Shown here: positions 1 through 6,620 of the stretch, piece after piece
Numbering within the stretch: the first letter of the stretch is position 1
How the letters are laid out: every line of letters starts with the position of its first letter
Origin: 2-02-FULL-38-15 sp964645555
GTDB taxonomy: Bacteria; Patescibacteriota; Microgenomatia; Daviesbacterales; UBA10151
Assembly (NCBI GenBank): GCA_964645555.1
Contig: CAZYBP010000046.1
Location: 1 to 7,280 of the forward strand
Direction: 5' to 3'
DNA length: 7,280 nt
Made by a program: the position numbers and the translations under genes
The notes under the pieces: model-generated
Told to the model about the DNA's origin: nothing
The model's input: only the letters and a program-made list of their open reading frames with translations
Database searches by the model: none

Positions 1-1291
1 ATCCCTGAACTTGGTGTTTATAAAATGCCAAATTTTCTTCCTTTATATCAAAACCATTTAAATGGGCAATTAACTCATCTAAATTCAGAACCACCCCATC
101 GAGTCCTGCCAGTAAATAACTTTCTAAATTAATAATATTTTCCGGCACACAAACTTCCATCCAAAGCTCTAGAGATCTTTTTCTGGACAATTTCCTAACT
201 GCTAAATCCCTTTTAAGCTGCAAAAACTCATTTAAGCTTCTCACAAACGGCACAACAATATGGATATTTAATAAATCCTTTTTATGTCTGGCAAAATCCA
301 ATGCATCTAATAACGGATCAAGCAGGCTTTTTTGATGCAACAACCTCAATGCCCCCCTGACTTTACCCTGATTCTCTGCTATATCAGCCAGCTTAAAAAA
401 CACCGGCTGCATGGGAAAAGATAGAGATGTTTCTACTAATTTGAAAACTAAATTTTCAAAGGAATCCTGGGGCCTTTCAAGATTAAATATCTTACCTGAA
501 TCTATATATGCCCCATCTACATTTTTCTCTATGGTAAGGCCGGTAGACAAATCCAAAAATACCTTCACAACAGACCTTACTTCAGGCATACTCTTACCCA
601 CACCAGGTTTATCGTAGGTAGACACCCCGGGAATTAAAGACGTGCCGGAAACTGGAGTATATGGTAAAACTTTAACCAATTTAACTCCCTGGTCCAAAAT
701 CCATTCATACTCCTGTGGGATAAATAATTTTTTATTGGACAAATTCACAATTTCTACAATTTGCTTTTGATCCAAAGGATGAGGTTTGCCAAATTCCGTC
801 TTTATAGCTACATCATCTTGTAATGAATCAAAAAATGCTTTACCAAAGGATTTTAATTCTTTGGTAAAAATTATAATTTGCGGATCCAAATTTTCTGTTA
901 CTCCCGGATAAAATCCCCCATTCCAAATCCTACCCTTAATTTCACCTATCCATATCTGCAACAGGACTTGCCAGGCAGATTTTATGTTCTTATATACTTT
1001 GCCATTAATGAAAAACTCTCTTTGTTTTTTAGTTTCTTTCTCTAAAACTTGAGGAACAGGAGTAGCGTTTAGTTCTCTTTTTACCAAAGTTAAACTCTGC
1101 TCAAAGATTTCCTTACTGCCAAAATCGTAATGCTCAAGAATTGTTTTTAATTTCAAATGTGGGGGAGTGACTACAATACCTGAAGCTACAGGCAAACCTG
1201 CCCTGGCCAATTTACCTAAGGCCACATTTAAGTTTCCAAAAATTGGCCCGTCTGTATCTGTTAATAGCTTTATGGGCAGCACTTCTATCAT
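1..1291 (-). CDS. PEP-synthase-like protein, degenerate, no phosphohistidine domain (partial, C-terminus off the left edge)
   Basis: An open frame of 430 codons starts at ATG 1291 and leaves the window without a stop. Residues 15-44 (GLPVASGIVVTPP at the end) resemble the N-terminus of the pyruvate/ATP-binding domain of PEP synthase and pyruvate phosphate dikinase. Residues about 195-217 (EYEWILDQG, then KVLPYTP) match the end of that domain, normally EWA.D followed by QxRP. Residues about 245-430 match the C-terminal PEP/pyruvate TIM barrel: KVFLDLS, VRGALR 311-316, HIVVPFVR 344-351, VPEN 383-386, LDGVVLNLDEL 397-407. The barrel starts near residue 250, against about 400 or more in PpsA, so the core of the ATP-grasp domain and the whole phosphohistidine domain (TSHAAI type) are absent. 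Catalytic positions are changed: Cys381 stands where ExP has Glu, and LDE replaces SND. The family assignment is firm; synthase activity is unlikely. Its ATG overlaps the upstream DUF192 stop (ATGA), suggesting translational coupling. AGGAGAT at 1306-1312 lies 14 bases upstream, rather far for a ribosome site. Confidence 0.82.
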   Translation of the reverse strand, partial: MIEVLPIKLLTDTDGPIFGNLNVALGKLARAGLPVASGIVVTPPHLKLKTILEHYDFGSKEIFEQSLTLVKRELNATPVPQVLEKETKKQREFFINGKVYKNIKSAWQVLLQIWIGEIKGRIWNGGFYPGVTENLDPQIIIFTKELKSFGKAFFDSLQDDVAIKTEFGKPHPLDQKQIVEIVNLSNKKLFIPQEYEWILDQGVKLVKVLPYTPVSGTSLIPGVSTYDKPGVGKSMPEVRSVVKVFLDLSTGLTIEKNVDGAYIDSGKIFNLERPQDSFENLVFKLVETSLSFPMQPVFFKLADIAENQGKVRGALRLLHQKSLLDPLLDALDFARHKKDLLNIHIVVPFVRSLNEFLQLKRDLAVRKLSRKRSLELWMEVCVPENIINLESYLLAGLDGVVLNLDELIAHLNGFDIKEENLAFYKHQVQG

Positions 1292-1776
1292 TGCAGTTTT
1301 ACACTATCTCCTACTTGAATATTTAATTTCTGTGCCATACCTCCATTTATTTCCAAAACTTTATCTATTTCTACCTTGGCAGAATAAACAGGTAAATCAG
1401 TATCCTTTTGGTTAGGAACAGGCGGAGGAATATTTGGCAAAATATCCACCACTTTATCATCCTTGATCCAAACAAAATCCAGAGGAAAGCTTAAACCTTT
1501 CATCCAGAAAGGATATTTATCCGCTTTGTCAAAAATAAATAACATTCCCTGATCCTGTGGCAAGCTGGTTCTGCCTCCTAAACCCTTACTTCTTTTAGTA
1601 GGTGTATCTGCTACCTCAACTTTCAAAATCATATTATTAATTTGCAGATTGGCTATTTTTGGACTTTGAGGCAAAAAAGGCAAATCAATAGTACCCAAAG
1701 TATTAGGGCTATATAAAAAAAGTCCAATGGCAATTGCCCCCAGAAGCAATAATACTTGTACTGTAAATTTCTTCAT
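1288..1776 (-). CDS. DUF192 family protein, membrane-anchored
   Basis: A 162-residue protein with one N-terminal hydrophobic segment (residues about 5-22) after MKK. It is probably a signal anchor, leaving the rest outside the membrane. Residues 48-162 cover the DUF192 domain: KGLGGRTSLP 64-73, QGMLFIFD 76-83, FWMKGLSFPLDFVWI 90-104, and the closing VLEINGG 140-146 and GDSVKL 156-161. The family's usual FWMKNT reads FWMKGL here. The biochemical role of DUF192 is not established; members are typically small exported or anchored beta-rich proteins, as this one appears to be. It sits 21 bases after the nuclease gene and shares 4 bases with the PEP-synthase-like gene, so all three are probably co-transcribed. 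No ribosome site is seen at normal spacing; GAGGTG lies about 17 bases upstream. Confidence 0.88.
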   Translation of the reverse strand: MKKFTVQVLLLLGAIAIGLFLYSPNTLGTIDLPFLPQSPKIANLQINNMILKVEVADTPTKRSKGLGGRTSLPQDQGMLFIFDKADKYPFWMKGLSFPLDFVWIKDDKVVDILPNIPPPVPNQKDTDLPVYSAKVEIDKVLEINGGMAQKLNIQVGDSVKLQ

Positions 1777-1797
1777 ATATTCAGTTTATCATACACC

Positions 1798-2382
1798 TCA
1801 ACATCTACCCCACAGGCCTCTTCTTTGTTCTCTGGCTTGTTTCTCTGCCTGCAAAAATTGCTCTGTAAATTTAACATCCGGAGGATAGGTTAAACTAACC
1901 GCAAATCCTTCTCTAATCAAATAGTCATTTACAAAAAGTGTTTGCCCGTTTTCCAAAGGCAAATATACATATCTTAGAAGCCTGCCATATTTATCTGTCT
2001 CTGAAACATCCTTTTGTAAAATTACCTCTTTGCCTGAAAGTAATTTCTTAGTCGCGTTCGAAGCCTCTTTTCCAAAACAACCAACAGGCCTTCTTGGGTC
2101 AACTGTCTCCGGAGTATCCACCCCAATTAACCGCAATTTATTGCCATCCTCAAGCTCAATTGTATCTCCATCTATAACTTTAGCAACCAAAGCTTTTTCT
2201 CCCTGCAAAGATTCTACTGCAGACTGAGTACTTATAACTTCTTTACCATTTTCCACCAGGGGAGTAGCAGTAGGTGAAATATAAACCAGGGCTGAAGGTC
2301 TTAAGCCAAACCAGAGGAAACTGAAACCCAAAACAGTAATCAGTAAACTAGTGACTACTAATAATTTAGTATTGCTCTGCAT
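1798..2382 (-). CDS. Thermonuclease-like (staphylococcal nuclease, SNase) protein, membrane-anchored
   Basis: A 194-residue protein with an N-terminal membrane segment (about 7-27), a linker rich in Ser, Thr and Pro to about residue 60, and an SNase domain at 64-194. By motif match to staphylococcal nuclease, the calcium ligands are Asp73 (in DGDT) and Asp89, and the catalytic residues are Arg84 (RLIG), Glu92 (DTPE) and Arg134 (DKYGR). All are present, so it should be an active calcium-dependent DNA/RNA endonuclease. The conserved end EQRRGLWG is also there. The topology places it on the outer face of the membrane, where it could degrade environmental nucleic acid. For an organism with little nucleotide biosynthesis this would be a scavenging route (inference from CPR biology). 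A single Cys102 and the terminal Cys194 could form a disulfide. No Shine-Dalgarno precedes the ATG; a TATACA box ends 7 bases before it, which fits a leaderless transcript. Confidence 0.93.
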   Translation of the reverse strand: MQSNTKLLVVTSLLITVLGFSFLWFGLRPSALVYISPTATPLVENGKEVISTQSAVESLQGEKALVAKVIDGDTIELEDGNKLRLIGVDTPETVDPRRPVGCFGKEASNATKKLLSGKEVILQKDVSETDKYGRLLRYVYLPLENGQTLFVNDYLIREGFAVSLTYPPDVKFTEQFLQAEKQAREQRRGLWGRC

Positions 2383-2388
2383 CTAAAA

Positions 2389-2468
2389 ATGTATAGAATA
2401 AGTGTATAAAGTATATTGGGAAAGACAAAATACAAAAATCCCTCTACACTATACATAATACTTTATAC
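2389..2468. repeat. Crossed inverted repeats in the nuclease/CvpA-CAP spacer
   Basis: The 85-base spacer holds two perfect inverted repeats. ATGTATAG at 2389-2396 pairs with CTATACAT at 2449-2456, and GTATAAAGTAT at 2404-2414 pairs with ATACTTTATAC at 2458-2468, the last base being in the CvpA-CAP stop codon. The arms interleave in the order A, B, A', B', which as RNA would be a pseudoknot topology or two alternative folds. The sequence is very AT-rich, so simple TATA-like similarity could create part of this. It could be a regulatory leader or weak terminator region between the genes; no U-run typical of an intrinsic terminator follows either stem. Confidence 0.35.
2390..2395 (-). promoter_or_regulatory. 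Candidate -10 box for the nuclease gene
   Basis: On the minus strand this reads TATACA, 5 of 6 to TATAAT, ending 7 bases before the nuclease ATG at 2382. A start of transcription at or next to the ATG would make a leaderless mRNA, consistent with the missing Shine-Dalgarno. No convincing -35 box is seen at 16-18 bases, and the AT-rich background makes chance matches likely. Confidence 0.25.
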
Positions 2469-3421
2469 TAGTTAGTGAACACCTGCACAAACATTTTCCC
2501 GTAAATGCCACCATTTATTACCCCTATCCCTGCTTTGGAAAAATCTGTTGATAAAATATTTGCCCTATGTCCCTCTGAATTCATTAGCCCTTTATGTGCC
2601 AAATCTACATCCGGAGCATAAGCTAAATTCTCCCCTACTACTAAAAAGTCTATTCCGGCATTTTCAGCTCTATCTGCTACAGTTTTTCCTTCCGGTGAGA
2701 AGTGTGCAAAATACCCCTGCTCAAACATATCCTTGGCATGAGAACGGGCAATATCCTGAAGTTTTGAATCTAGTACTAATATTGAAATTCCTCTACTCGC
2801 CCTTGCCTGGTTAACCAAATTAAACATAGTGTCTTCTGCCTGTGTATCTACATTAACATTAGTTGTCTGAAAACCTAAACTTACTTTCTCATCAGTCTCA
2901 GGCTTGATGGTTAAAAAAGTTAAGGAATCATTGGTAAAGCTGCCAAAAACCTGTTTTAAGGGCTGTTCTAATCTATAGGCATTTTGTAAAATCCTGCTGC
3001 CTATTTGTGAATCTAAAACTCCTTTTTTAATAGAGGGCTGGATTGGGAAAGTAGCAAACATGACCAGTAAAAAAGCCACAAATATTAATCCCCTAAAAAA
3101 GGCGGGTAAAACAGATAAAAAATCAAAGCTTTTAAACCTTAAAATACCCTCTTTGGAAATAAGCATTCTGACTACAAGATAAAATAATGTTTCTGAAATA
3201 AACCAAATTACCATAAATCCCACAACTAAACTCAATCCGTGCGGTACTCTAAATTGAATCTCCAGGAATTTGGCAGGCAAGTTATAAAAAGTAAAAGAGA
3301 AAAAAGAGGCCAAAAGAAAACTTAATAAATCTAAAAACTCCAAAACAAAAGGCCTACCCAAAGCACCTAAAACAAATATCACTAAAAATGCCACAACACC
3401 GGCATCTATCCAATTACCCAT
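2468..3421 (-). CDS. CvpA-like membrane domain fused to a CAP/SCP (YkwD-type) domain
   Basis: A 317-residue two-domain protein. Residues 1-125 form a CvpA-like module with about four hydrophobic segments (roughly 7-21, 28-48, 62-85, 105-125), starting with the family-typical WIDAGVVAFL. Residues 126-190 are a polar linker. Residues 196-317 are a CAP/SCP domain of the bacterial YkwD type: LVNQARAS 202-209, HAKDM 228-232, YFAHFSPEG 237-245, GENLAYA 263-269, LMNSEGHRANIL 279-290, GIGV 298-301 and VQVFT 312-316. The CAP cleft residues His228, Glu264 and His285 are present. The CAP domain should lie outside the membrane, tethered by the CvpA helices. The design recalls mycobacterial MarP, where a CvpA-like membrane part carries an extracytoplasmic serine protease. 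The function of bacterial CAP domains is largely unknown. It lies 44 bases after the ATPase gene, with no clear ribosome site. Confidence 0.9.
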   Translation of the reverse strand: MGNWIDAGVVAFLVIFVLGALGRPFVLEFLDLLSFLLASFFSFTFYNLPAKFLEIQFRVPHGLSLVVGFMVIWFISETLFYLVVRMLISKEGILRFKSFDFLSVLPAFFRGLIFVAFLLVMFATFPIQPSIKKGVLDSQIGSRILQNAYRLEQPLKQVFGSFTNDSLTFLTIKPETDEKVSLGFQTTNVNVDTQAEDTMFNLVNQARASRGISILVLDSKLQDIARSHAKDMFEQGYFAHFSPEGKTVADRAENAGIDFLVVGENLAYAPDVDLAHKGLMNSEGHRANILSTDFSKAGIGVINGGIYGKMFVQVFTN

Positions 3422-3465
3422 TAATTTAATAATATCAAATGTGTATTAGAAGAAGGTAAGAGATT

Positions 3466-5271
3466 TTACACTTTTATCCTACTTGCTCTAATAGCATTTA
3501 TTATCACTGTTACATCAATTACTTCCTGCAAGATTGCACCTATTATTGGCGGGATGAAACCAAAAGCAGCAAAAAACATTCCCACCAGACTCAACCCGAT
3601 TCCCCCTAGTATAGATTGCTTGGCAATTTTGATGGTTTGTTTGGCAATGGTATGAGTTTTACCAATAGAAGAAAATTCTCCTCCTAAAAATACTACATCT
3701 GCAGCCTCGGATGCTGCAGTTTGCTCTTCATTAGAAAAGACAATTCCAACATCTGAAGCTGCTAAAGCAGGAGCATCATTAATCCCATCTCCTACCATTG
3801 CTATAACTTTTCCCTCTTTTTTTAATTTATTTACTTCCTCTAGTTTATCCTCAGGTTTATATTCAGCTTTATAATCCAAACCTCCGCCCAAACTTTGTAT
3901 TAATTTTTCTGCCTCTTGCCTTTTATCACCGGTTAAAATCAGTAAATCTATCCCCTGTTTTTTAAAATGGCGGATTACATCTTTTGAATCTGCTTTTATT
4001 TCATCTTCAAACTCAAAAATTGCCAAATCTTTTCCTTTAGAACTTAAGGCAATAGCCATTCCCTGCTCATGTTTTAATTTAGCCAATGTATATCTTTGTC
4101 CTTCAACAAACCCGGAGATTCCTTTGCCCACTATTTCTTCTACATCTTTTGCATGCAAAGTTTTCGCCTTGGCCCCTTTTGCAAAATCCACCACAGCTTT
4201 TGCCAAAGGATGCAAAGAGTTTCTTTCAAGAGCGGAAGCTACAGCTAAGACCTGCTTTTTATTTAAGCTGTTGGACAAAATCTGTAAATTCTTAAGTTTA
4301 GGTTTTCCAATAGTAATCGTCCCTGTTTTATCAAGCACCAGCATATTAATCCGGGAAAGCAGTTCTATTGAGGCTAACCTTTTAACAATAATCCGCCCCT
4401 TTGCAGCAGCATTAACTCCACCCAGTAAAGCAATCGGAGTGGCAATAATTAAAGGACAAGGGGTAGCAATCGCCAGTACAGCCAAAGCCCTGGTTAAATC
4501 AAAATTAGAAGTAAATAAAGCAAGGCCAGCTAAAGCTAAAGTTATAACGGTAAAATAGGTACTGTATTTATCTGCTAACCTTACCAAAGGTGATTTTTCT
4601 TCCTGTGCACTTTTTACAAGTTCAATGATTTTGTTGTATGTGGAATTTTCCTCTGTCCTGGTTACTTTTAAAGCCAGAGGTGAACCCATATTAATGGTTC
4701 CGGAAAAGACCTGATCCCCTTCTACTTTTTCCACAAACTGGGCTTCACCAGTCAAGGAAGATTCATCCAAAAAAGCAGACTGGCTTACTAAATTACCATC
4801 CAAAGGTATTACCTCACCTTTTTTAATAAAAATCTCCATCCCTTTTTGAATTTCTTTCACCCTGGCTTCTTGTCCGGGATGATCTTTTTCCCAAAGGATT
4901 ACTTTATCCGGAATTCTTTCTGTTAATTTAGTTAAAGACTCTCTTGCTTTATTTGCTGCATAACTTTCCAAATTCCTGCCACTGGCTATCATTAAAGCCA
5001 AAATTAAAGCTACCAAATATTCCCCTGTGTAAAGAGAAACAGCAATTGCCAAAATGGCAATGTAATCTAAGGCAAAGTGTTTTTTTAAAATAGAATGGAA
5101 AGTATCTTGAAATAGTTGAAAACTACCTAAAAGAGTAAAAGCCCAAGCTATATAAACTGCCAAAGTTTTCTGATTATTAAAGTTTAATGCAAGATATAAA
5201 AAAATACCAAGCAAAACTACTGCCGGTACCCAAAATTCCTGAAGTAGAAAGATTACTCTTTTAGTATTCAT
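3466..5271 (-). CDS. P1B-type heavy-metal-transporting ATPase, P1B-5-like (predicted Ni/Fe-type specificity)
   Basis: A 601-residue P-type ATPase with every core element. There are four hydrophobic segments before the actuator domain (about 14-30, 37-55, 67-82, 84-98), TGEA at 174-177 (usually TGES), a helix with TPCPL at 270-274, phosphorylation site DKTGT at 314-318 (Asp314), the P1B-specific His-Pro at 354-355, GKG at 382-384, TGD at 447-449, GDGINDAP at 494-501, and two C-terminal helices. The TPC motif and QEVIDVTVIINAIR at 582-595 in the last helix match the signatures described for subgroup P1B-5 (TPCP and QExxD...NAxR), whose studied member, rhizobial Nia, is linked to nickel and iron. 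Export of such a metal is therefore the best guess, not proven. There is no N-terminal HMA domain and no C-terminal hemerythrin domain, which P1B-5 members often carry. It starts 9 bases after the preceding gene; AGGCAG at 5274-5279 is too close to the ATG to be a good ribosome site. Confidence 0.92.
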   Translation of the reverse strand: MNTKRVIFLLQEFWVPAVVLLGIFLYLALNFNNQKTLAVYIAWAFTLLGSFQLFQDTFHSILKKHFALDYIAILAIAVSLYTGEYLVALILALMIASGRNLESYAANKARESLTKLTERIPDKVILWEKDHPGQEARVKEIQKGMEIFIKKGEVIPLDGNLVSQSAFLDESSLTGEAQFVEKVEGDQVFSGTINMGSPLALKVTRTEENSTYNKIIELVKSAQEEKSPLVRLADKYSTYFTVITLALAGLALFTSNFDLTRALAVLAIATPCPLIIATPIALLGGVNAAAKGRIIVKRLASIELLSRINMLVLDKTGTITIGKPKLKNLQILSNSLNKKQVLAVASALERNSLHPLAKAVVDFAKGAKAKTLHAKDVEEIVGKGISGFVEGQRYTLAKLKHEQGMAIALSSKGKDLAIFEFEDEIKADSKDVIRHFKKQGIDLLILTGDKRQEAEKLIQSLGGGLDYKAEYKPEDKLEEVNKLKKEGKVIAMVGDGINDAPALAASDVGIVFSNEEQTAASEAADVVFLGGEFSSIGKTHTIAKQTIKIAKQSILGGIGLSLVGMFFAAFGFIPPIIGAILQEVIDVTVIINAIRASRIKV

Positions 5272-5280
5272 CTCTGCCTA

Positions 5281-5895
5281 TTATTCAACTACCTCTTCAC
5301 CCTCAAAAGAAACATCAGATGTATCATTACTACCTTCTGAGCCAGTATCTGTTGACGGAGAAACAAAGGAAAAATTGGCCAAAACCTTAGTGTAAACCTT
5401 ATTCCAAAAATCCTCTTCTATTTTGGGCATTTCAATTGTAAAAAGCACCCCGGAATCTAAAGCGCCTAAAAGCAACTTGTCACTATTTTTTATTTCTATG
5501 GCTTTTAAATTTCCTAGTTTCACTTCTTTTGGTTCATCTTTTGTAGTGCCTTTATTTACTTTTACCCAATCATCTAACAAAGTAAAGCTGCTATCAGTAA
5601 TTTTAATAGTTAAATTACCGTTTATATCTTTTGAACTAAGCTGTATATCCGCATATGTTCTGTTATCCTCTGCATCGCTTTTGTTTAGTGAAATATTATC
5701 CGGATAGTCGAAAGCAAAACCTGAAGGGTCATTATAGGTTTTTAAAGTTTCCGAAGGAACAATATTATTTTTAATACTGGATTGGTTAATATTGGAAGTT
5801 ATCAAAGGGCTCTGTTGCGGACGGTATATGATAAATACTATTCCTGCTATTAAAGCCAACGCCAAACTTGCAAGTATTACAGTTTTTTTATCCAT
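5281..5895 (-). CDS. Membrane-anchored extracytoplasmic protein of unknown function
   Basis: A 204-residue protein that I do not recognise. It has an N-terminal hydrophobic segment at 5-24 preceded by MDKK, so it is probably anchored with the remainder outside. There is no cysteine, so it is not a lipoprotein. Residues 54-65 (YNDPSGFAFDYP) resemble the opening of PsbP-like and other small beta-rich extracytoplasmic domains (Asp-Pro-x-Gly then Phe-x-Tyr-Pro). The body to about 178 alternates beta-like strands. The tail at 180-204 is low-complexity Ser/Asp/Glu, ending in EGEEVVE. It is the first gene of the minus-strand unit and ends 9 bases before the metal ATPase (tandem TAA TAG stops), so a link to metal handling is possible but unproven. 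The start is supported by an extended -10 promoter directly in front of it. Confidence 0.75.
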   Translation of the reverse strand: MDKKTVILASLALALIAGIVFIIYRPQQSPLITSNINQSSIKNNIVPSETLKTYNDPSGFAFDYPDNISLNKSDAEDNRTYADIQLSSKDINGNLTIKITDSSFTLLDDWVKVNKGTTKDEPKEVKLGNLKAIEIKNSDKLLLGALDSGVLFTIEMPKIEEDFWNKVYTKVLANFSFVSPSTDTGSEGSNDTSDVSFEGEEVVE

Positions 5896-5902
5896 TAATT
5901 TG

Positions 5903-5911
5903 AGTATAGCA
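5903..5911 (-). promoter_or_regulatory. Extended -10 promoter of the minus-strand envelope unit
   Basis: On the minus strand this reads TGCTATACT, an extended -10 (TGn plus TATACT, 5 of 6 to consensus). The hexamer ends 7 bases before ATG 5895, so transcription would start at or beside the start codon and give a leaderless mRNA. No good -35 is visible, as is usual for extended -10 promoters. No Shine-Dalgarno precedes this ATG. Confidence 0.5.
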
Positions 5912-5933
5912 TAGGTTTTTTGACGGCATAGGT
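5909..5933. repeat. Direct repeat GCATAGGT between divergent promoters
   Basis: GCATAGGT occurs at 5909-5916 and again at 5926-5933, 17 bases apart, inside the 65-base divergent region. The first copy lies directly upstream of the minus-strand -10 hexamer and the second inside the spacer of the plus-strand promoter. TAGGTT at 5912-5917 is also complemented by AACCTA at 5944-5949. This could be a shared operator, though two 8-base copies are weak evidence. Confidence 0.35.
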
Positions 5934-5948
5934 AGAGTGTGCTAACCT
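5920..5948 (+). promoter_or_regulatory. Candidate promoter of the secreted-protein gene
   Basis: TTGACG at 5920-5925 (5 of 6 to the -35 consensus) is followed after 17 bases by TAACCT at 5943-5948, a poor -10 (3 of 6). Transcription would start near 5955, leaving a leader of about 6 bases before ATG 5961. No Shine-Dalgarno is present. Confidence 0.35.
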
Positions 5949-5960
5949 AAAAATATATCA

Positions 5961-6398
5961 ATGAATAAATTAGTAATCCTGCTTATCACCCTATTTTCTG
6001 TATTCCTATTTGTCAGCAAAGTAGAAGCAAAGACTTTACCTCAGGCTTTAAAAAGCGGGCAAAAGACAACAGCAGTTAGAAAAAATCCAGGTGCCGGTAT
6101 TAATGTTTCCGTAAAATTACGTGCAGACAGGAAAGCAGCTGTAGTTTATTTTTCTAATTTGCAAAATGCTTCCTCGGTTTCATATTTCCTGACTTACCAA
6201 ACTGATACCCAGGAAGAAGGAGCCATGGGTGGACTTAAATTAGACGGTTCCTCAACCGCTAGCCAGGAATTGCTTTTTGGCACCTGCTCTAAAAATGTAT
6301 GTAGATATCACACCGGCATAAAAAATGCCAGATTAGAAGTTTCCTACACTTTAAAATCAGGTAAAAAATACCTTAAAAAATACAAGATTAAGGTCTAA
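5961..6398 (+). CDS. Small secreted protein of unknown function
   Basis: A 145-residue protein with a clear signal peptide: MNK, a hydrophobic core at about 4-18, and a likely cleavage after Val21-Glu22-Ala23. The mature part of about 122 residues is basic (Lys-rich ends, KYLKKYKIKV at the C-terminus) and looks beta-rich. It contains alternating strands such as SVKLRADRKAAVVYF, a glycine-rich turn at 87-97, and two cysteines at 109 and 114 (GTCSKNVCRYH) that could form a small disulfide loop or bind a metal. I do not recognise the family; the compact strand pattern would suit an immunoglobulin-like or other beta sandwich, which is only a guess. It is transcribed away from the envelope unit across a shared 65-base promoter region, and it converges on the DUF2795 gene with 2 bases between the stops. 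Confidence 0.75.
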   Translation: MNKLVILLITLFSVFLFVSKVEAKTLPQALKSGQKTTAVRKNPGAGINVSVKLRADRKAAVVYFSNLQNASSVSYFLTYQTDTQEEGAMGGLKLDGSSTASQELLFGTCSKNVCRYHTGIKNARLEVSYTLKSGKKYLKKYKIKV

Positions 6399-6400
6399 GA

Positions 6401-6616
6401 TTACATAGCCTGTATTCCTAATGCTGTTTTTACCTCTTCTGCGCTATTGTAAGTTTGATCCGGTAATTTTTCCGTAAACCATTTTTTATCTTCTTCCGGT
6501 ACATCTGACATTTTTTCGCATGCATCTACCAAATCTTGTTTGGAGGCAGGATAATCAACATGACTTAGATGTTCCATCATTTCAGATTTCTGTTTAGGCA
6601 TTGACATGTCATCCAT
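6401..6616 (-). CDS. DUF2795 family small protein
   Basis: A 71-residue, acidic, cysteine-free cytoplasmic protein. The stretch HVDYPASKQDLVDACEK (19-35) matches the core of DUF2795 proteins, where tyrosine-proline-alanine-serine-like residues precede a helix of the type K.dLv..A. The remainder (PEEDKKWFTEKLPDQ, then YNSAEEVKTALG) suits a second helical half. The function of the family is unknown. The start at 6616 is fixed by an exceptionally strong ribosome site just upstream, and the Met-rich N-terminus (MDDMSMPKQKSEMMEH) follows it. Its promoter should lie in 6634-6720, but I could not pick a convincing one. Confidence 0.8.
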   Translation of the reverse strand: MDDMSMPKQKSEMMEHLSHVDYPASKQDLVDACEKMSDVPEEDKKWFTEKLPDQTYNSAEEVKTALGIQAM

Positions 6617-6620
6617 TTAA

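Noticed and set aside
411..617. Plus-strand open frame of 68 codons
   Set aside because: It is antisense to the PEP-synthase-like gene, whose motifs are clear in the opposite frame; no ribosome site or recognisable product.
1167..1415. Plus-strand open frame of 82 codons
   Set aside because: It spans the reverse of the junction between the DUF192 and PEP-synthase-like genes and has no protein-like motifs.
4086..4558. Two plus-strand open frames (69 and 144 codons) inside the ATPase gene
   Set aside because: Both are antisense to the phosphorylation and nucleotide-binding domains of the ATPase, which constrain the sequence; they show only shadow composition.
3466..5271. Copper or zinc specificity for the ATPase
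   Set aside because: The CPC motif of the Cu and Zn/Cd/Pb groups is absent; the helix reads TPCPL and there is no HMA domain with CxxC.
5423..5707. Plus-strand open frame of 94 codons
   Set aside because: It is antisense to the anchored unknown protein, whose own frame has a signal anchor and a promoter.
6359..6373. AGGTA-AAAAA-TACCT hairpin as a terminator
   Set aside because: The stem has only 5 weak pairs and lies inside the secreted-protein gene. On the plus strand an A-run follows rather than a U-run, and on the minus strand only GATTTT follows.
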